Shown: positions 8,043 through 15,108, counted from the stretch's first letter. The stretch is 19,069 nt of DNA from Pseudobutyrivibrio sp. UBA1225 (GCA_002309345.1 DBWZ01000024.1:1-19069); one strand, 5' to 3'. A program made the numbers and translations. Notes: generated by a model not told the origin, from the sequence alone.

Positions 8043-8144
8043 ATGTTACTATTCAAATTAAGAATAATCACAAGTGCGAAGCACTTGGAGAACGCTGCAA
8101 GCGTTCGATTATGAATGCTTTGGAGTCAATTTGAATAGTAACAT
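8043..8144. repeat. 102-bp palindromic element with two nested hairpins (element 1)
   Basis: A perfect 17-bp inverted repeat, ATGTTACTATTCAAATT at 8043-8059 and its complement at 8128-8144, closes the element. Inside, ATAATC (8064-8069) pairs with GATTAT (8107-8112). That stem encloses two perfect hairpins: CAAGTGC-GAA-GCACTTG (8071-8087) and GAACGCT-GCA-AGCGTTC (8090-8106). Both hairpins have a GNA trinucleotide loop; the first contains GCGAAGC, known as an exceptionally stable DNA mini-hairpin. No protein is encoded. It shares sequence blocks with the element at 14883-15108. Confidence 0.85.
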
Positions 8145-8186
8145 TACTAACTAGTATGCATGTTGGAGTCAATATGAATAGTAACA
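8120..8186. repeat. Direct repeat overlapping element 1 and reaching towards araC
   Basis: A 24-bp block beginning TTGGAGTCAAT and ending GAATAGTAACA lies at 8120-8143 and again, with one difference, at 8163-8186. The second copy ends 21 bp before the araC start codon. Because the first copy is the right arm of element 1, the left arm at 8043 can pair with either copy: 17 of 17 with the first, 15 of 16 with the second. Confidence 0.8.
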
Positions 8187-8207
8187 CACAAACCGCAGGA
8201 GCCCACC

Positions 8208-9089
8208 ATGAAAAAAAACCTAAAATCCGAATTTAGCACAAGACAATATATGCTGTCTCGTGACTTTGAAATCTATTACTACAGTGACCGTTCATTGCCA
8301 ACCGTTGCTGCCCACACCCACAACTACTACGAGTTCTACTTTTTCATCGAGGGCAATATCATCATGCACATCGATGGCAAATCCTTTGTGCCAACACCTG
8401 GCACCATGATTGTCATCCCACCATCTGTACCTCACTTTGCCACTCTTTTAAACGGTGATGTGGCATACCGCCGTTTGGTCTTTTGGGTCACCTCAGACTT
8501 CTTGCAGTTCTTGGCAAATATTTCCGAGGACTATCTCTATCTTCCCAACAAAGCAGATGCGGCAAACAGCTTTTTCATACACAAGCTTAATGAAATTGAA
8601 TTTAACACTACCCAGGGAAAAGCATTTACCCTCATAGACGAAATCAACTCAAAACGCTTTGGTCGCAACGCCAAAATCCTTCTTTCTGTAAGCGATTTTA
8701 TTCTTTCTATCAGTCGCTTAGTTTATGAAAGTCTAAATCCATATTTAGCAGAAAATGACAGTGATACTCTATATCAAAGCCTTATCCAATACATTGAAAC
8801 CCACATAGATGAAAATCTGTCATTAGATATTTTGGCGGAGAAATTCCATATAAGTAAGTTCCACATTTCCCATGTGTTCACGGAAACCAACGGATTATCT
8901 TTGCACAAATACATCATCAAAAAACGTCTAGAGATGTGCAAGGATGCCATCTTAAGTGGATTGGATATATCTGCGGTGTCAAACAGCTACGGCTTCAGTG
9001 ACTATTCTGTTTTTTACCGTGCATTTGTAAAAGAATATGGAAAGTCTCCTAAAAAATATAGAGATGAAATTATGCGAAATAATCAGTAG
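8208..9089 (+). CDS. AraC-family transcriptional regulator
   Basis: A 293-residue cytoplasmic DNA-binding regulator. Residues about 30-95 form a cupin-type sensor (HTHNYYEFYFFIEG near 36-49, then IPPSVPHF near 70-77), followed by a helical linker. Residues about 190-288 carry the two AraC helix-turn-helix units: LSLDILAEKFHISKFHISHVF around 204-224 and DISAVSNSYGFSDYSVFYRAF around 253-273, ending in the usual SPKKYR. GGAG lies 7 bases upstream of the ATG. It is divergent from the eda-uxuA-uxuB-uxaC-kdgK operon, so it probably controls that operon in response to a uronate or xylan-derived sugar. It could instead act on the OPT gene downstream. The ligand cannot be read from the sequence. Confidence 0.93.
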   Translation: MKKNLKSEFSTRQYMLSRDFEIYYYSDRSLPTVAAHTHNYYEFYFFIEGNIIMHIDGKSFVPTPGTMIVIPPSVPHFATLLNGDVAYRRLVFWVTSDFLQFLANISEDYLYLPNKADAANSFFIHKLNEIEFNTTQGKAFTLIDEINSKRFGRNAKILLSVSDFILSISRLVYESLNPYLAENDSDTLYQSLIQYIETHIDENLSLDILAEKFHISKFHISHVFTETNGLSLHKYIIKKRLEMCKDAILSGLDISAVSNSYGFSDYSVFYRAFVKEYGKSPKKYRDEIMRNNQ

Positions 9090-9131
9090 CTCTACACCCC
9101 CTCGCATTCCGCCTCGCCTGTCAATAATCTC

Positions 9132-9173
9132 ACTTTAGTACTTTATTGTAGCGCATTGCGAACGTACTAAAGT
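9132..9173. promoter_or_regulatory. Inverted repeat overlapping the OPT promoter
   Basis: ACTTTAGTAC (9132-9141) and GTACTAAAGT (9164-9173) are perfect 10-bp arms. The 22-base centre contains a small CGC-ATT-GCG hairpin. The right arm falls inside the spacer of the predicted promoter and the centre contains its -35 hexamer, so a bound protein would block or guide polymerase. It could alternatively be a terminator-like stem for araC, but no T-run follows. Confidence 0.55.
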
Positions 9174-9184
9174 AGCTATATAAT
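9156..9184 (+). promoter_or_regulatory. Predicted sigma-A promoter of the OPT transporter gene
   Basis: TTGCGA at 9156-9161 (4 of 6 consensus) is followed after exactly 17 bp by a perfect TATAAT at 9179-9184. The start codon lies 36 bp further on, after AAGGAGAG. An operator-like inverted repeat overlaps it. Confidence 0.6.
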
Positions 9185-9220
9185 TAAATCATCGTTTAAG
9201 AAAAGGAGAGTATAAATAAA

Positions 9221-11101
9221 ATGAACGATGAATTTAAACCTTACATCCCGGACGACAAAGTTATGCCCGAGATAACATTTACCTCTATTTTTATTGGTCT
9301 AATTTTAGCTGTAGTATTTGGCGCAGCCAACGCTTACCTAGGCCTTAGAGTGGGAATGACTGTATCAGCTTCTATTCCAGCAGCTGTCATTTCTATGGCG
9401 GTTATTCGTGTTATCATGCGAAGAGACTCTATCCTAGAGAGCAACATGGTTCAAACCATCGGCTCTGCCGGAGAATCACTTGCGGCAGGTGCAATTTTTA
9501 CAATGCCTGCACTTTTCATTTGGGCTAAGGAAGGTGTAATGTCAAAACCTTCACTTATCACTATCACAGTTATTGCTTTATTCGGTGGTCTTCTTGGTGT
9601 GTTCTTTATGGTTCCACTTCGCAAGGCACTTATTGTTCAGGAGCACGGAGTTCTTCCATATCCTGAAGGAACAGCATGCGCAGAGGTTCTTCTTGCAGGA
9701 GAAGAAGGCGGTTCTTCCGCTAAAGCAGTATTCCTTGGTATGGGAATCGGCGCTGTTATCAAATTTATAGTTGATGGTCTTTGCGCAATCCAAAGCGTAT
9801 TTACGTTAAAGCTTGAGGCGTTAAAGACTGAGTTTTCTGCCGAGGTATATCCAGCACTTGTTTCAGTTGGCTATATCTGTGGTTCAAGAATATCTTCTTA
9901 CATGTTCGCCGGTGGTTTACTTGGATGGTTCGTACTTATTCCAGCCATCGTCACATTCGGCGGAGATATCGTGTTATATCCAGCAGATGTATCAATTGCA
10001 GAGCTATACGCCTCAAGCGGTGCCGCTGCAATCTGGTCCAACTACATCAAATACATTGGCGCTGGTGCAGTAGCCGCCGCTGGTATCATCAGTCTTATCA
10101 AAACATTTCCTCTTATCGTTAGAACCTTTATGGATTCTATCAAGAGCATTTCGAGTGCTGGTGGAAACTCAAATCTTCGTACTGCAAGAGATATTGACAT
10201 CAGATTTATCCTTGGTTGGATTGTTCTTTTAATCCTTGGAATCTGGCTTGTACCAGCAGTACCTGTTACATTCTTTGGTGCTATTATCATTGTAATTTTT
10301 GGTTTCTTCTTCAGTGCCGTATCATCTCGTATGGTTGGCCTTGTAGGAAGCTCAAATAACCCAGTATCAGGTATGACTATTGCAACTATTCTTATTGCAA
10401 CCTTCTGCCTCAAGATGCTTGGAGACACAGGCGTTCACGGAATGACTGGAGCAATTGCAATCGGCTCTATCATCTGTATCGCAGCATGCATGGCTGGTGA
10501 CACATCACAGGATCTTAAAACCGGCTATATCCTTGGCGCCACACCTAAGAAGCAACAAATTGGTGAAATCTTGGGTACTATCGCTGCTGCCCTTGCAATC
10601 GGTGGTGTTATGATTCTTCTCGACTCAGCTTATGGATTTGGCTCAGAAGCTTTGGCGGCTCCACAGGCTACAATGATGAAGATGATTATTGAAGGTGTTA
10701 TGGATGGCACTCTTCCATGGGCACTCATTGCAATTGGTGCATTTATTTCTATCGTGGTAGAGATTCTTGGTATTCCTGCGCTTCCTGTTTCGATCGGTCT
10801 CTATCTACCACTTGAGCTTTCATCTACTATCATGATTGGTGGTCTTATCAGAAAGTTTGCTGACAAGAAGTATGGCGCACAGAAAGACGAGTCTGGCAAA
10901 GGTATCCTCTTTAGTTCAGGACTTATCGCCGGTGAAGGTATCGTAGGCGTATTACTTGCAATCCTTACCGTTTTAGGTGTGACAGACAAAATTAACCTTA
11001 GCAGCATAATTCCAACTGGAAATATTCCTGCACTTGTTCTTATCATCTTAGTTGCTATCGTTGTCTATCGCTCTGCTATGGGAAAAAAGAATGAAAAATA
11101 A
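9221..11101 (+). CDS. OPT-family oligopeptide transporter
   Basis: A 626-residue polytopic membrane protein of the oligopeptide transporter (OPT) superfamily, prokaryotic branch. Secondary transporters of this family use ion gradients, mainly for peptides and in some branches for metal chelates. The sequence is almost entirely hydrophobic helices with family-like stretches: GAANAYLGLRVGMTVSASIPA near residues 35-55, the SAGESLAAGAIFTMPA segment near 83-98, VLPYPEGTACAEVLLAGEEGG near 145-165, and the conserved AGDTSQDLKTGYILGATPKKQQ near 424-445. The soluble N-terminus is short (PYIPDD). AGGAG lies about 12 bases before the ATG. Its 3' end overlaps the PqqD-like gene by 11 bases, suggesting the two act together. 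The substrate is not predictable. Confidence 0.92.
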   Translation: MNDEFKPYIPDDKVMPEITFTSIFIGLILAVVFGAANAYLGLRVGMTVSASIPAAVISMAVIRVIMRRDSILESNMVQTIGSAGESLAAGAIFTMPALFIWAKEGVMSKPSLITITVIALFGGLLGVFFMVPLRKALIVQEHGVLPYPEGTACAEVLLAGEEGGSSAKAVFLGMGIGAVIKFIVDGLCAIQSVFTLKLEALKTEFSAEVYPALVSVGYICGSRISSYMFAGGLLGWFVLIPAIVTFGGDIVLYPADVSIAELYASSGAAAIWSNYIKYIGAGAVAAAGIISLIKTFPLIVRTFMDSIKSISSAGGNSNLRTARDIDIRFILGWIVLLILGIWLVPAVPVTFFGAIIIVIFGFFFSAVSSRMVGLVGSSNNPVSGMTIATILIATFCLKMLGDTGVHGMTGAIAIGSIICIAACMAGDTSQDLKTGYILGATPKKQQIGEILGTIAAALAIGGVMILLDSAYGFGSEALAAPQATMMKMIIEGVMDGTLPWALIAIGAFISIVVEILGIPALPVSIGLYLPLELSSTIMIGGLIRKFADKKYGAQKDESGKGILFSSGLIAGEGIVGVLLAILTVLGVTDKINLSSIIPTGNIPALVLIILVAIVVYRSAMGKKNEK

Positions 11102-11420
11102 TTTTTTAGATAAGATTTACAAAATAAATGATGACCTCACCTGGACTCGCTTAGAGTCCGGGGAGGTCATTGTTGATATGATTAATAAAGGCTTTACAAA
11201 TAAAATTGCGCAGCGCTTTTTTAAAAAACCTGCTGTTTCACATATCCACCTTGAGGACATGGGCAGCTTTATCTTCGGCTGCATCGATGGGCAAAAATCA
11301 GTTTTTGAAATCGGAAAAATGGTAAAAGAAAAGTTCGGCGATGAAGCCGAACCTCTCTATGAACGCCTTAGCGTGTATATGAAGCATCTTGAACAGGTTG
11401 GATTTATTCAACTGAGTTAA
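11091..11420 (+). CDS. Stand-alone PqqD-like protein
   Basis: A 109-residue cytoplasmic protein resembling the PqqD family, whose winged-helix fold serves as the peptide-binding RiPP recognition element in modification systems. Supporting features are a strand-rich N-terminal part, an acidic HLEDMGSFIFGCIDGQKSV segment (about residues 57-75) where PqqD proteins have L-N-x-T/V-g-x-i-w-x-l-i-d-G, then a helical EIGKMVKEKFGDE and a C-terminal LEQVGFIQL strand. The start at 11091 is used because this ATG lies within the last codons of the OPT gene (11-base overlap) and upstream extension only shadows it. No radical SAM enzyme or precursor peptide is nearby. Its 3' end overlaps the convergent mutase gene by 17 bases. 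The PqqD-like call is by pattern; the function is unknown. Confidence 0.75.
   Translation: MKNNFLDKIYKINDDLTWTRLESGEVIVDMINKGFTNKIAQRFFKKPAVSHIHLEDMGSFIFGCIDGQKSVFEIGKMVKEKFGDEAEPLYERLSVYMKHLEQVGFIQLS
11131..11170. terminator. Strong hairpin inside the PqqD-like gene; possible pgm terminator on the minus strand
   Basis: ATGACCT (11131-11137) pairs with AGGTCAT (11164-11170), and GGACTC (11143-11148) pairs with GAGTCC (11154-11159) around a GCTTA loop. The CACCT and GGGG between them can nearly complete the stem. It covers roughly codons 14-27 of the PqqD-like gene. On the minus strand the next bases are CATTTATTTTG, moderately T-rich, so it could terminate the convergent pgm transcript 234 bp past its stop. 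On the plus strand no T-run follows. Confidence 0.45.
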
Positions 11421-13098
11421 TCAGTGCGAATATCTCATCCTTTATCTGTGCATTGACTGTCAGGGCATTCTCTCTAGAATCCTGGTTTGAATAGAAGTAG
11501 AACTTAATCTTTGGTTCTGTACCAGAAGGTCTAATTGCAAACCATGAGCCGTTCTCTAAAAAGATTCGGATTGCATTCTGAGGAGGGATGTCCTCATAGC
11601 CTTTGATATAGTCAATAACCTTTTCAACTTTCGAACCAGCAACTTCTGTTGGAATATTCTCTCTAAACCATTTCATCATACGCTGAATTCTTTGTGCTCC
11701 TGGGATACCCTCAAGAATAATGTTTGGCTCATCCTCTGCAAAGAATCCATACTTGGCATAGATTTCCTGAAGCACATCCCAAAGAGTTTTTCCTTGCTTG
11801 CGATAGTATGCTGCAGCCTCAGCAACCATCATACCTGCCGAGATTCCATCCTTGTCTCGAATGTCTTCGCAGATAGCATATCCAACTGACTCCTCATAAC
11901 CAAAGAGATACGTATATCCGTTATCGTGAAGATAAGGTATCTTGCCGCAGATATTTTTGAATCCCGTAAGAGTTTCAAACATCTCAACACCATATGCCTT
12001 TGCCATGATAGTTGAGAGCGTTGATGTAACGATGGATTTAACCATGGCACCCTTGCTTGGAAGCGTGCCCGCATCCTTGTGACCTTCAAGCACATAATTA
12101 ACAAGCAAGTACCCAGTCTGATTGCCGTTAAGCGGTACGTAATTACCCTGACTATCCCGGATTTCGATGGCAAATCTATCTGCATCTGGGTCTGTTGCCA
12201 TAAGAAGCTCCGCTCCAAACTTGCGGCCATACTCCTCAGAAAGCCTGAATGCCTTAGGGTCTTCAGGATTTGGATAACCAACAGTTGTAAAGTTAGGGTC
12301 TGGATTCTCCTGCTCTGGCACAATTGTCCAGTTTGAGAAGCCTCTGTCGTTAAGCATCTGTCTAAATGGAATTGAACCGCAACCATTAAGCGGTGTGTAT
12401 ACAAGTGGAATTGTAAGATCCAGCTCGTCACCCCCGTGGATTGCAAGGGATTCTATCTTGTCTAGGTATTCTCTATCGTATTCCTCGCCTAGAACTGTAA
12501 TCTTGCCAGCATTAACAGCTTCGTTAAAATCAGATTTTTTAACTCCATCCCAAATATCAACTGCATTGATGCACTCAGTCATACCATCTGCTATCTCAGA
12601 TGAAACCTGACATCCATCATCCCAATATGCCTTGTAGCCATTGTATTCCTTTGGATTGTGGCTGGCTGTAATGTTGATACCAGAAACAGTACCAAGACGT
12701 CTAATCATAAAAGCAAGCTCTGGTGTTGGACGCAAATCGGGGAATACATAGGCCTTGATTCCGTTGGCCGCAAAAATACCAGCAGCAAGCTGCGAAAATT
12801 CCTTTGAAAAATGACGAGGGTCATGAGCAATAACAACACCCTTTTCACAGGCCGCCTTGCCCTTTGATACTATGAAATTTGCAATTCCCTGTGTAGCCTT
12901 TCCAACAGTCAAGAAATTCATACGGTTGGTACCAGCCCCCACCTTACCTCTAAGACCAGCTGTACCAAAGGATAAATCCTGATAGAAACGATCTTCGATT
13001 TCTTTTTCATCTGATTTAATATCTAGTAATTCCTTCTTAAGTGGATCAGAATCTGCTAGCTTTTCCAACCACTGGTTATATCTAGAATTGTAATCCAT
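11404..13098 (-). CDS. pgm: Phosphoglucomutase/phosphomannomutase (alpha-D-phosphohexomutase)
   Basis: Interconverts hexose 1- and 6-phosphates in the cytoplasm. This 564-residue protein has all four family signatures in order: the phosphoserine loop TASHNPKEYNGYK (Ser146), the Mg-binding DPDADR (303-308), the sugar-specificity loop GYEES (400-404) and the phosphate-binding RPSGTEPK (523-530). The length fits the Firmicute PgcA-type enzymes. The start at ATG 13098 is chosen because GGAGG lies 8 bases upstream; the frame stays open to 13149 without a comparable site. Single gene, convergent with the PqqD-like gene. Specificity for glucose versus mannose phosphates cannot be settled from sequence; the symbol is generic. 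Confidence 0.93.
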   Translation of the reverse strand: MDYNSRYNQWLEKLADSDPLKKELLDIKSDEKEIEDRFYQDLSFGTAGLRGKVGAGTNRMNFLTVGKATQGIANFIVSKGKAACEKGVVIAHDPRHFSKEFSQLAAGIFAANGIKAYVFPDLRPTPELAFMIRRLGTVSGINITASHNPKEYNGYKAYWDDGCQVSSEIADGMTECINAVDIWDGVKKSDFNEAVNAGKITVLGEEYDREYLDKIESLAIHGGDELDLTIPLVYTPLNGCGSIPFRQMLNDRGFSNWTIVPEQENPDPNFTTVGYPNPEDPKAFRLSEEYGRKFGAELLMATDPDADRFAIEIRDSQGNYVPLNGNQTGYLLVNYVLEGHKDAGTLPSKGAMVKSIVTSTLSTIMAKAYGVEMFETLTGFKNICGKIPYLHDNGYTYLFGYEESVGYAICEDIRDKDGISAGMMVAEAAAYYRKQGKTLWDVLQEIYAKYGFFAEDEPNIILEGIPGAQRIQRMMKWFRENIPTEVAGSKVEKVIDYIKGYEDIPPQNAIRIFLENGSWFAIRPSGTEPKIKFYFYSNQDSRENALTVNAQIKDEIFALINSVE

Positions 13099-13169
13099 AT
13101 TTTCTTCCTCCATAAAAAAGTAGGTTATTGTATTTACGTTAGAAATCAAGAACCTAGTATTATTTTATC

Positions 13170-13207
13170 ATAGATTAACGTTTTTTATCTAAAAAACATT
13201 AATCTAT
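13170..13207. promoter_or_regulatory. Long hairpin upstream of pgm
   Basis: ATAGATTAA (13170-13178) pairs with TTAATCTAT (13199-13207) and, after one mismatch, GTTTTTT (13180-13186) pairs with AAAAAAC (13191-13197) around an ATCT loop: 16 pairs of 17. It lies 71 bp upstream of the pgm start codon. Termination of plus-strand transcripts, a cruciform or an operator for pgm are all possible; nothing distinguishes them here. Confidence 0.55.
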
Positions 13208-13229
13208 CTAAGCAGCGTTCTTCACTCGC

Positions 13230-13435
13230 AAAAAGTATTACTTTTACTCATATTGCCCCTAACTAATACTTTTTCCTTCATATTTTCCCTAAAATGTGAA
13301 AACTAAGTATTAGTATCCTTATAAATCACATAAACTACAACTTTTTACTTTAGGATGTGCCCAATATCAGCAGTTTATACCCACATCAAGTATTACTGAC
13401 CATGCAATTTTCATGATAGTAATACTTTTCATGAA
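13230..13435. repeat. Cluster of inverted and direct AAGTATTA repeats
   Basis: The AAGTATTA motif or its complement occurs five times in about 200 bp: 13233-13240, 13264-13271 (complement), 13305-13312, 13388-13395 and 13420-13427 (complement). Two pairs form perfect palindromes: AAAAAGTATTA (13230-13240) with 13264-13274, and AAGTATTACT (13388-13397) with 13418-13427. TTTTCATGA is also repeated directly at 13408 and 13427, and CATATT-x2-CCCTAA near 13249 and 13279. No gene is recognisable anywhere in the gap 13150-13526; this cluster and the hairpin at 13170 are its content. Confidence 0.6.
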
Positions 13436-13526
13436 AATCTTCATTTGCGCCCAAATCTTGCTCTGCCTAAAAAAAATCCTCAAGGCATGTCCTTCGAAGA
13501 TTCTTATCCTTTTTATTGAAAAGTAA

Positions 13527-13557
13527 AAAGTCCCCCAAGTGTACCTGCGAGGACTTT
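13527..13557 (-). terminator. Terminator of the rex gene
   Basis: AAAGTCC (13527-13533) pairs with GGACTTT (13551-13557). On the minus strand the stem continues into a T-rich tail (TTTTTACTTTTC), giving an intrinsic terminator about 45 bp after the rex stop codon. Confidence 0.75.
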
Positions 13558-13600
13558 CAACTTTTTTATTTCTTTTGGAGAATTTGGAGAAATAAAGATT

Positions 13601-14728
13601 TTAGTATATGCGATAATTTCCACTGAGAGAAAGCATCGCAAACATGTATAAGCAATTGTCGTAGTAACGTCTATCTCCTGTCCTTAGGGGTGTATTCCAG
13701 AAGTCGACACCTGCTTGTTTTGCAAGCTCACCATCTGCTGCCAAACTTGCTTGCGCAATTGTGGCAGTTAAGCCAACTGGATGAAGAGCCTGACCTTCTA
13801 ATATTGTTCCGTCTATTTCGTATATGCCCCGATTCTTGTCTGCAGGAAGCTCTGCAAAAAACTTCTGTAAGTTGTTTGCCGTCTGTCTGCTCCACTGACC
13901 AAACTCAGTGTCCTTAGAAGACCACTCATAGTCGAGACCTATATTTGCGATTGTTCTGTAGGCGTCGCTGTAGAACCAATCATGCCTTCCACCAAAGGTC
14001 ACATGATCTGGATATGGCTTACCATCGTAGTAACTGTATTCTGGTGAAAGACCTGTCTTTGGATGACATGCCGTCTTTAAATACTCACGGCTTGCTTTAG
14101 CAGCCTTTTCCCAAAAAGCCTTATCCTCTTCATTGCACCACTTGGCAAAGAGCTCGTAAAAATGTGGCAAGTGATATGACGGATCTGTAAACTCAAGGCC
14201 TGGGACAAACTTAATAAGTCCATCATCCGTCCACATGTTGTGCCCACCATAAAGCTCTTCATGATGGATGCATGTCTTGAGCAACTCTCTTGCCATCTGA
14301 CTATAATTGTAAATACCTTCACCATCGCCCCAACGATGACTGGCAAAAAATAATGCCATCGCAAAAAATTCCTCGCCGTCAGGAGCAGGTCCATCTGCAT
14401 TCTTTTCACCACTTGGGTCAACTGACCATGCAAAGTAACCCTTGTTCTCACCAGAGTCCATATACATATTTGTCATAGCCCAATTCCACAGCAAGTCGAA
14501 TTCTTTTTTCTTGTCCATCTGAACACAAATCATCATCCCGTAAGATATTCCCTCTGTTCTGGTATCGACGTTACCTGTATCCACTAGATAGCCCATCTTG
14601 CCATCCGCGGTAGTCTCATAAAAAGAATCCTTGCCATAAAATATTTCTTGAAATGTCTCCTCAACTCTTGCCGTAATCTCCTCTTTTGTTTTTCCAATTT
14701 CAAGAAATACGTTTCTATATTGTTTCAT
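13601..14728 (-). CDS. GH8 reducing-end xylose-releasing exo-oligoxylanase (Rex)
   Basis: Hydrolyses xylo-oligosaccharides, releasing xylose from the reducing end. The 375-residue protein is a complete GH8 (alpha/alpha)6 barrel without signal peptide, so it acts in the cytoplasm on imported oligosaccharides. From my memory of the characterised Bacillus halodurans Rex, acid Glu70, Asp128 and base Asp263 correspond to Glu59 in DTRTEGISYG, Asp117 in GPAPDGEEFF and Asp255 in WFYSDAYR. His316 in QALHPVGL may match the His of the loop that blocks the glycone side. Two starts are possible: ATG 14734 (GGAG only 4 bases away) and ATG 14728 (10 bases), which begins MKQYRNVFLE; I use the latter. It is alone between its own promoter and terminator, next to the sugar importer operon, fitting a role in xylan fragment use. 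Confidence 0.9.
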   Translation of the reverse strand: MKQYRNVFLEIGKTKEEITARVEETFQEIFYGKDSFYETTADGKMGYLVDTGNVDTRTEGISYGMMICVQMDKKKEFDLLWNWAMTNMYMDSGENKGYFAWSVDPSGEKNADGPAPDGEEFFAMALFFASHRWGDGEGIYNYSQMARELLKTCIHHEELYGGHNMWTDDGLIKFVPGLEFTDPSYHLPHFYELFAKWCNEEDKAFWEKAAKASREYLKTACHPKTGLSPEYSYYDGKPYPDHVTFGGRHDWFYSDAYRTIANIGLDYEWSSKDTEFGQWSRQTANNLQKFFAELPADKNRGIYEIDGTILEGQALHPVGLTATIAQASLAADGELAKQAGVDFWNTPLRTGDRRYYDNCLYMFAMLSLSGNYRIY

Positions 14729-14809
14729 AAACATTAATCTCCAAACAATTTCTTTTTTCGCTATATCCGTAAAAAATATTCCGAGATAATACATCCGTCA
14801 TAGTGTCGC

Positions 14810-14839
14810 CTTATAGCATGACTATGTCATTATGCCCAA
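14810..14839 (-). promoter_or_regulatory. Predicted rex promoter with palindromic operator in the spacer
   Basis: On the minus strand TTGGGC (14839-14834) and TATAAG (14815-14810) are separated by 18 bp. The palindrome ATGAC-TAT-GTCAT occupies 14818-14830, entirely within that spacer, a classical repressor position. A further ACTATG-type half-site in the opposite orientation (CATAGT) lies at 14799-14804. The start codon is about 80 bp downstream. Confidence 0.45.
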
Positions 14840-14882
14840 TATTTAACACATCTCTGCATGGATATATAAAGTCATTAATTTA

Positions 14883-15108
14883 CTTCCACAGGCTAGCTTA
14901 ATTGTATTTGCAAATGCATTGGAGTGAGCTTAGAGGAATAGAAACATTATTTTCTTGATTTTGGCAGGAGGTGCCAAGGATGGCACCGACAGCGCGGATG
15001 CGAAATGGACTGAGCTAAAGCGCGATGCCAAAATCTAAAAATGATGTTTCGATATTCCACTTAGCGAACGTATTTGCATAGCAAATACATTAAACTAGCT
15101 AGTGGAAG
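14883..15108. repeat. 226-bp multi-stem palindromic element (element 2)
   Basis: The outer arms 14883-14911 and 15081-15108 are complementary except for three mismatches and one extra base; they start CTTCCAC and end GTGGAAG. A second long pair of arms, 14935-14966 (GGAATAGAAACAT to TTTTGGCA) with 15026-15058, is nested inside. Innermost is GGTGCC-AAGGAT-GGCACC (14970-14987). GTATTTGC (15070-15077) can also pair locally with GCAAATAC (15081-15088), competing with the outer stem. The element lies between the transporter terminator and the rex promoter, contains no plausible protein gene and resembles a small non-autonomous mobile repeat or a structured RNA. Confidence 0.8.

Noticed and set aside
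8043..8144. CRISPR array or tRNA cluster
   Set aside because: Repeats are inverted and nested rather than regularly spaced direct repeats, and the cloverleaf-like fold lacks tRNA consensus (no T-loop, no CCA end).
10042..10428. 128-codon minus-strand frame inside the OPT gene
   Set aside because: Antisense shadow of hydrophobic OPT codons.
11829..12446. 205-codon minus-strand frame inside pgm
   Set aside because: Same strand but different frame from the clearly conserved mutase; no start signal and no recognisable protein.
13381..13460. Short minus-strand frame starting MKIFMKSITIMK
   Set aside because: Only about 19 codons, weak ribosome site, within the repeat cluster; no support for translation.
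14077..14451. 124-codon minus-strand frame inside rex
   Set aside because: Out-of-frame shadow of the GH8 gene.
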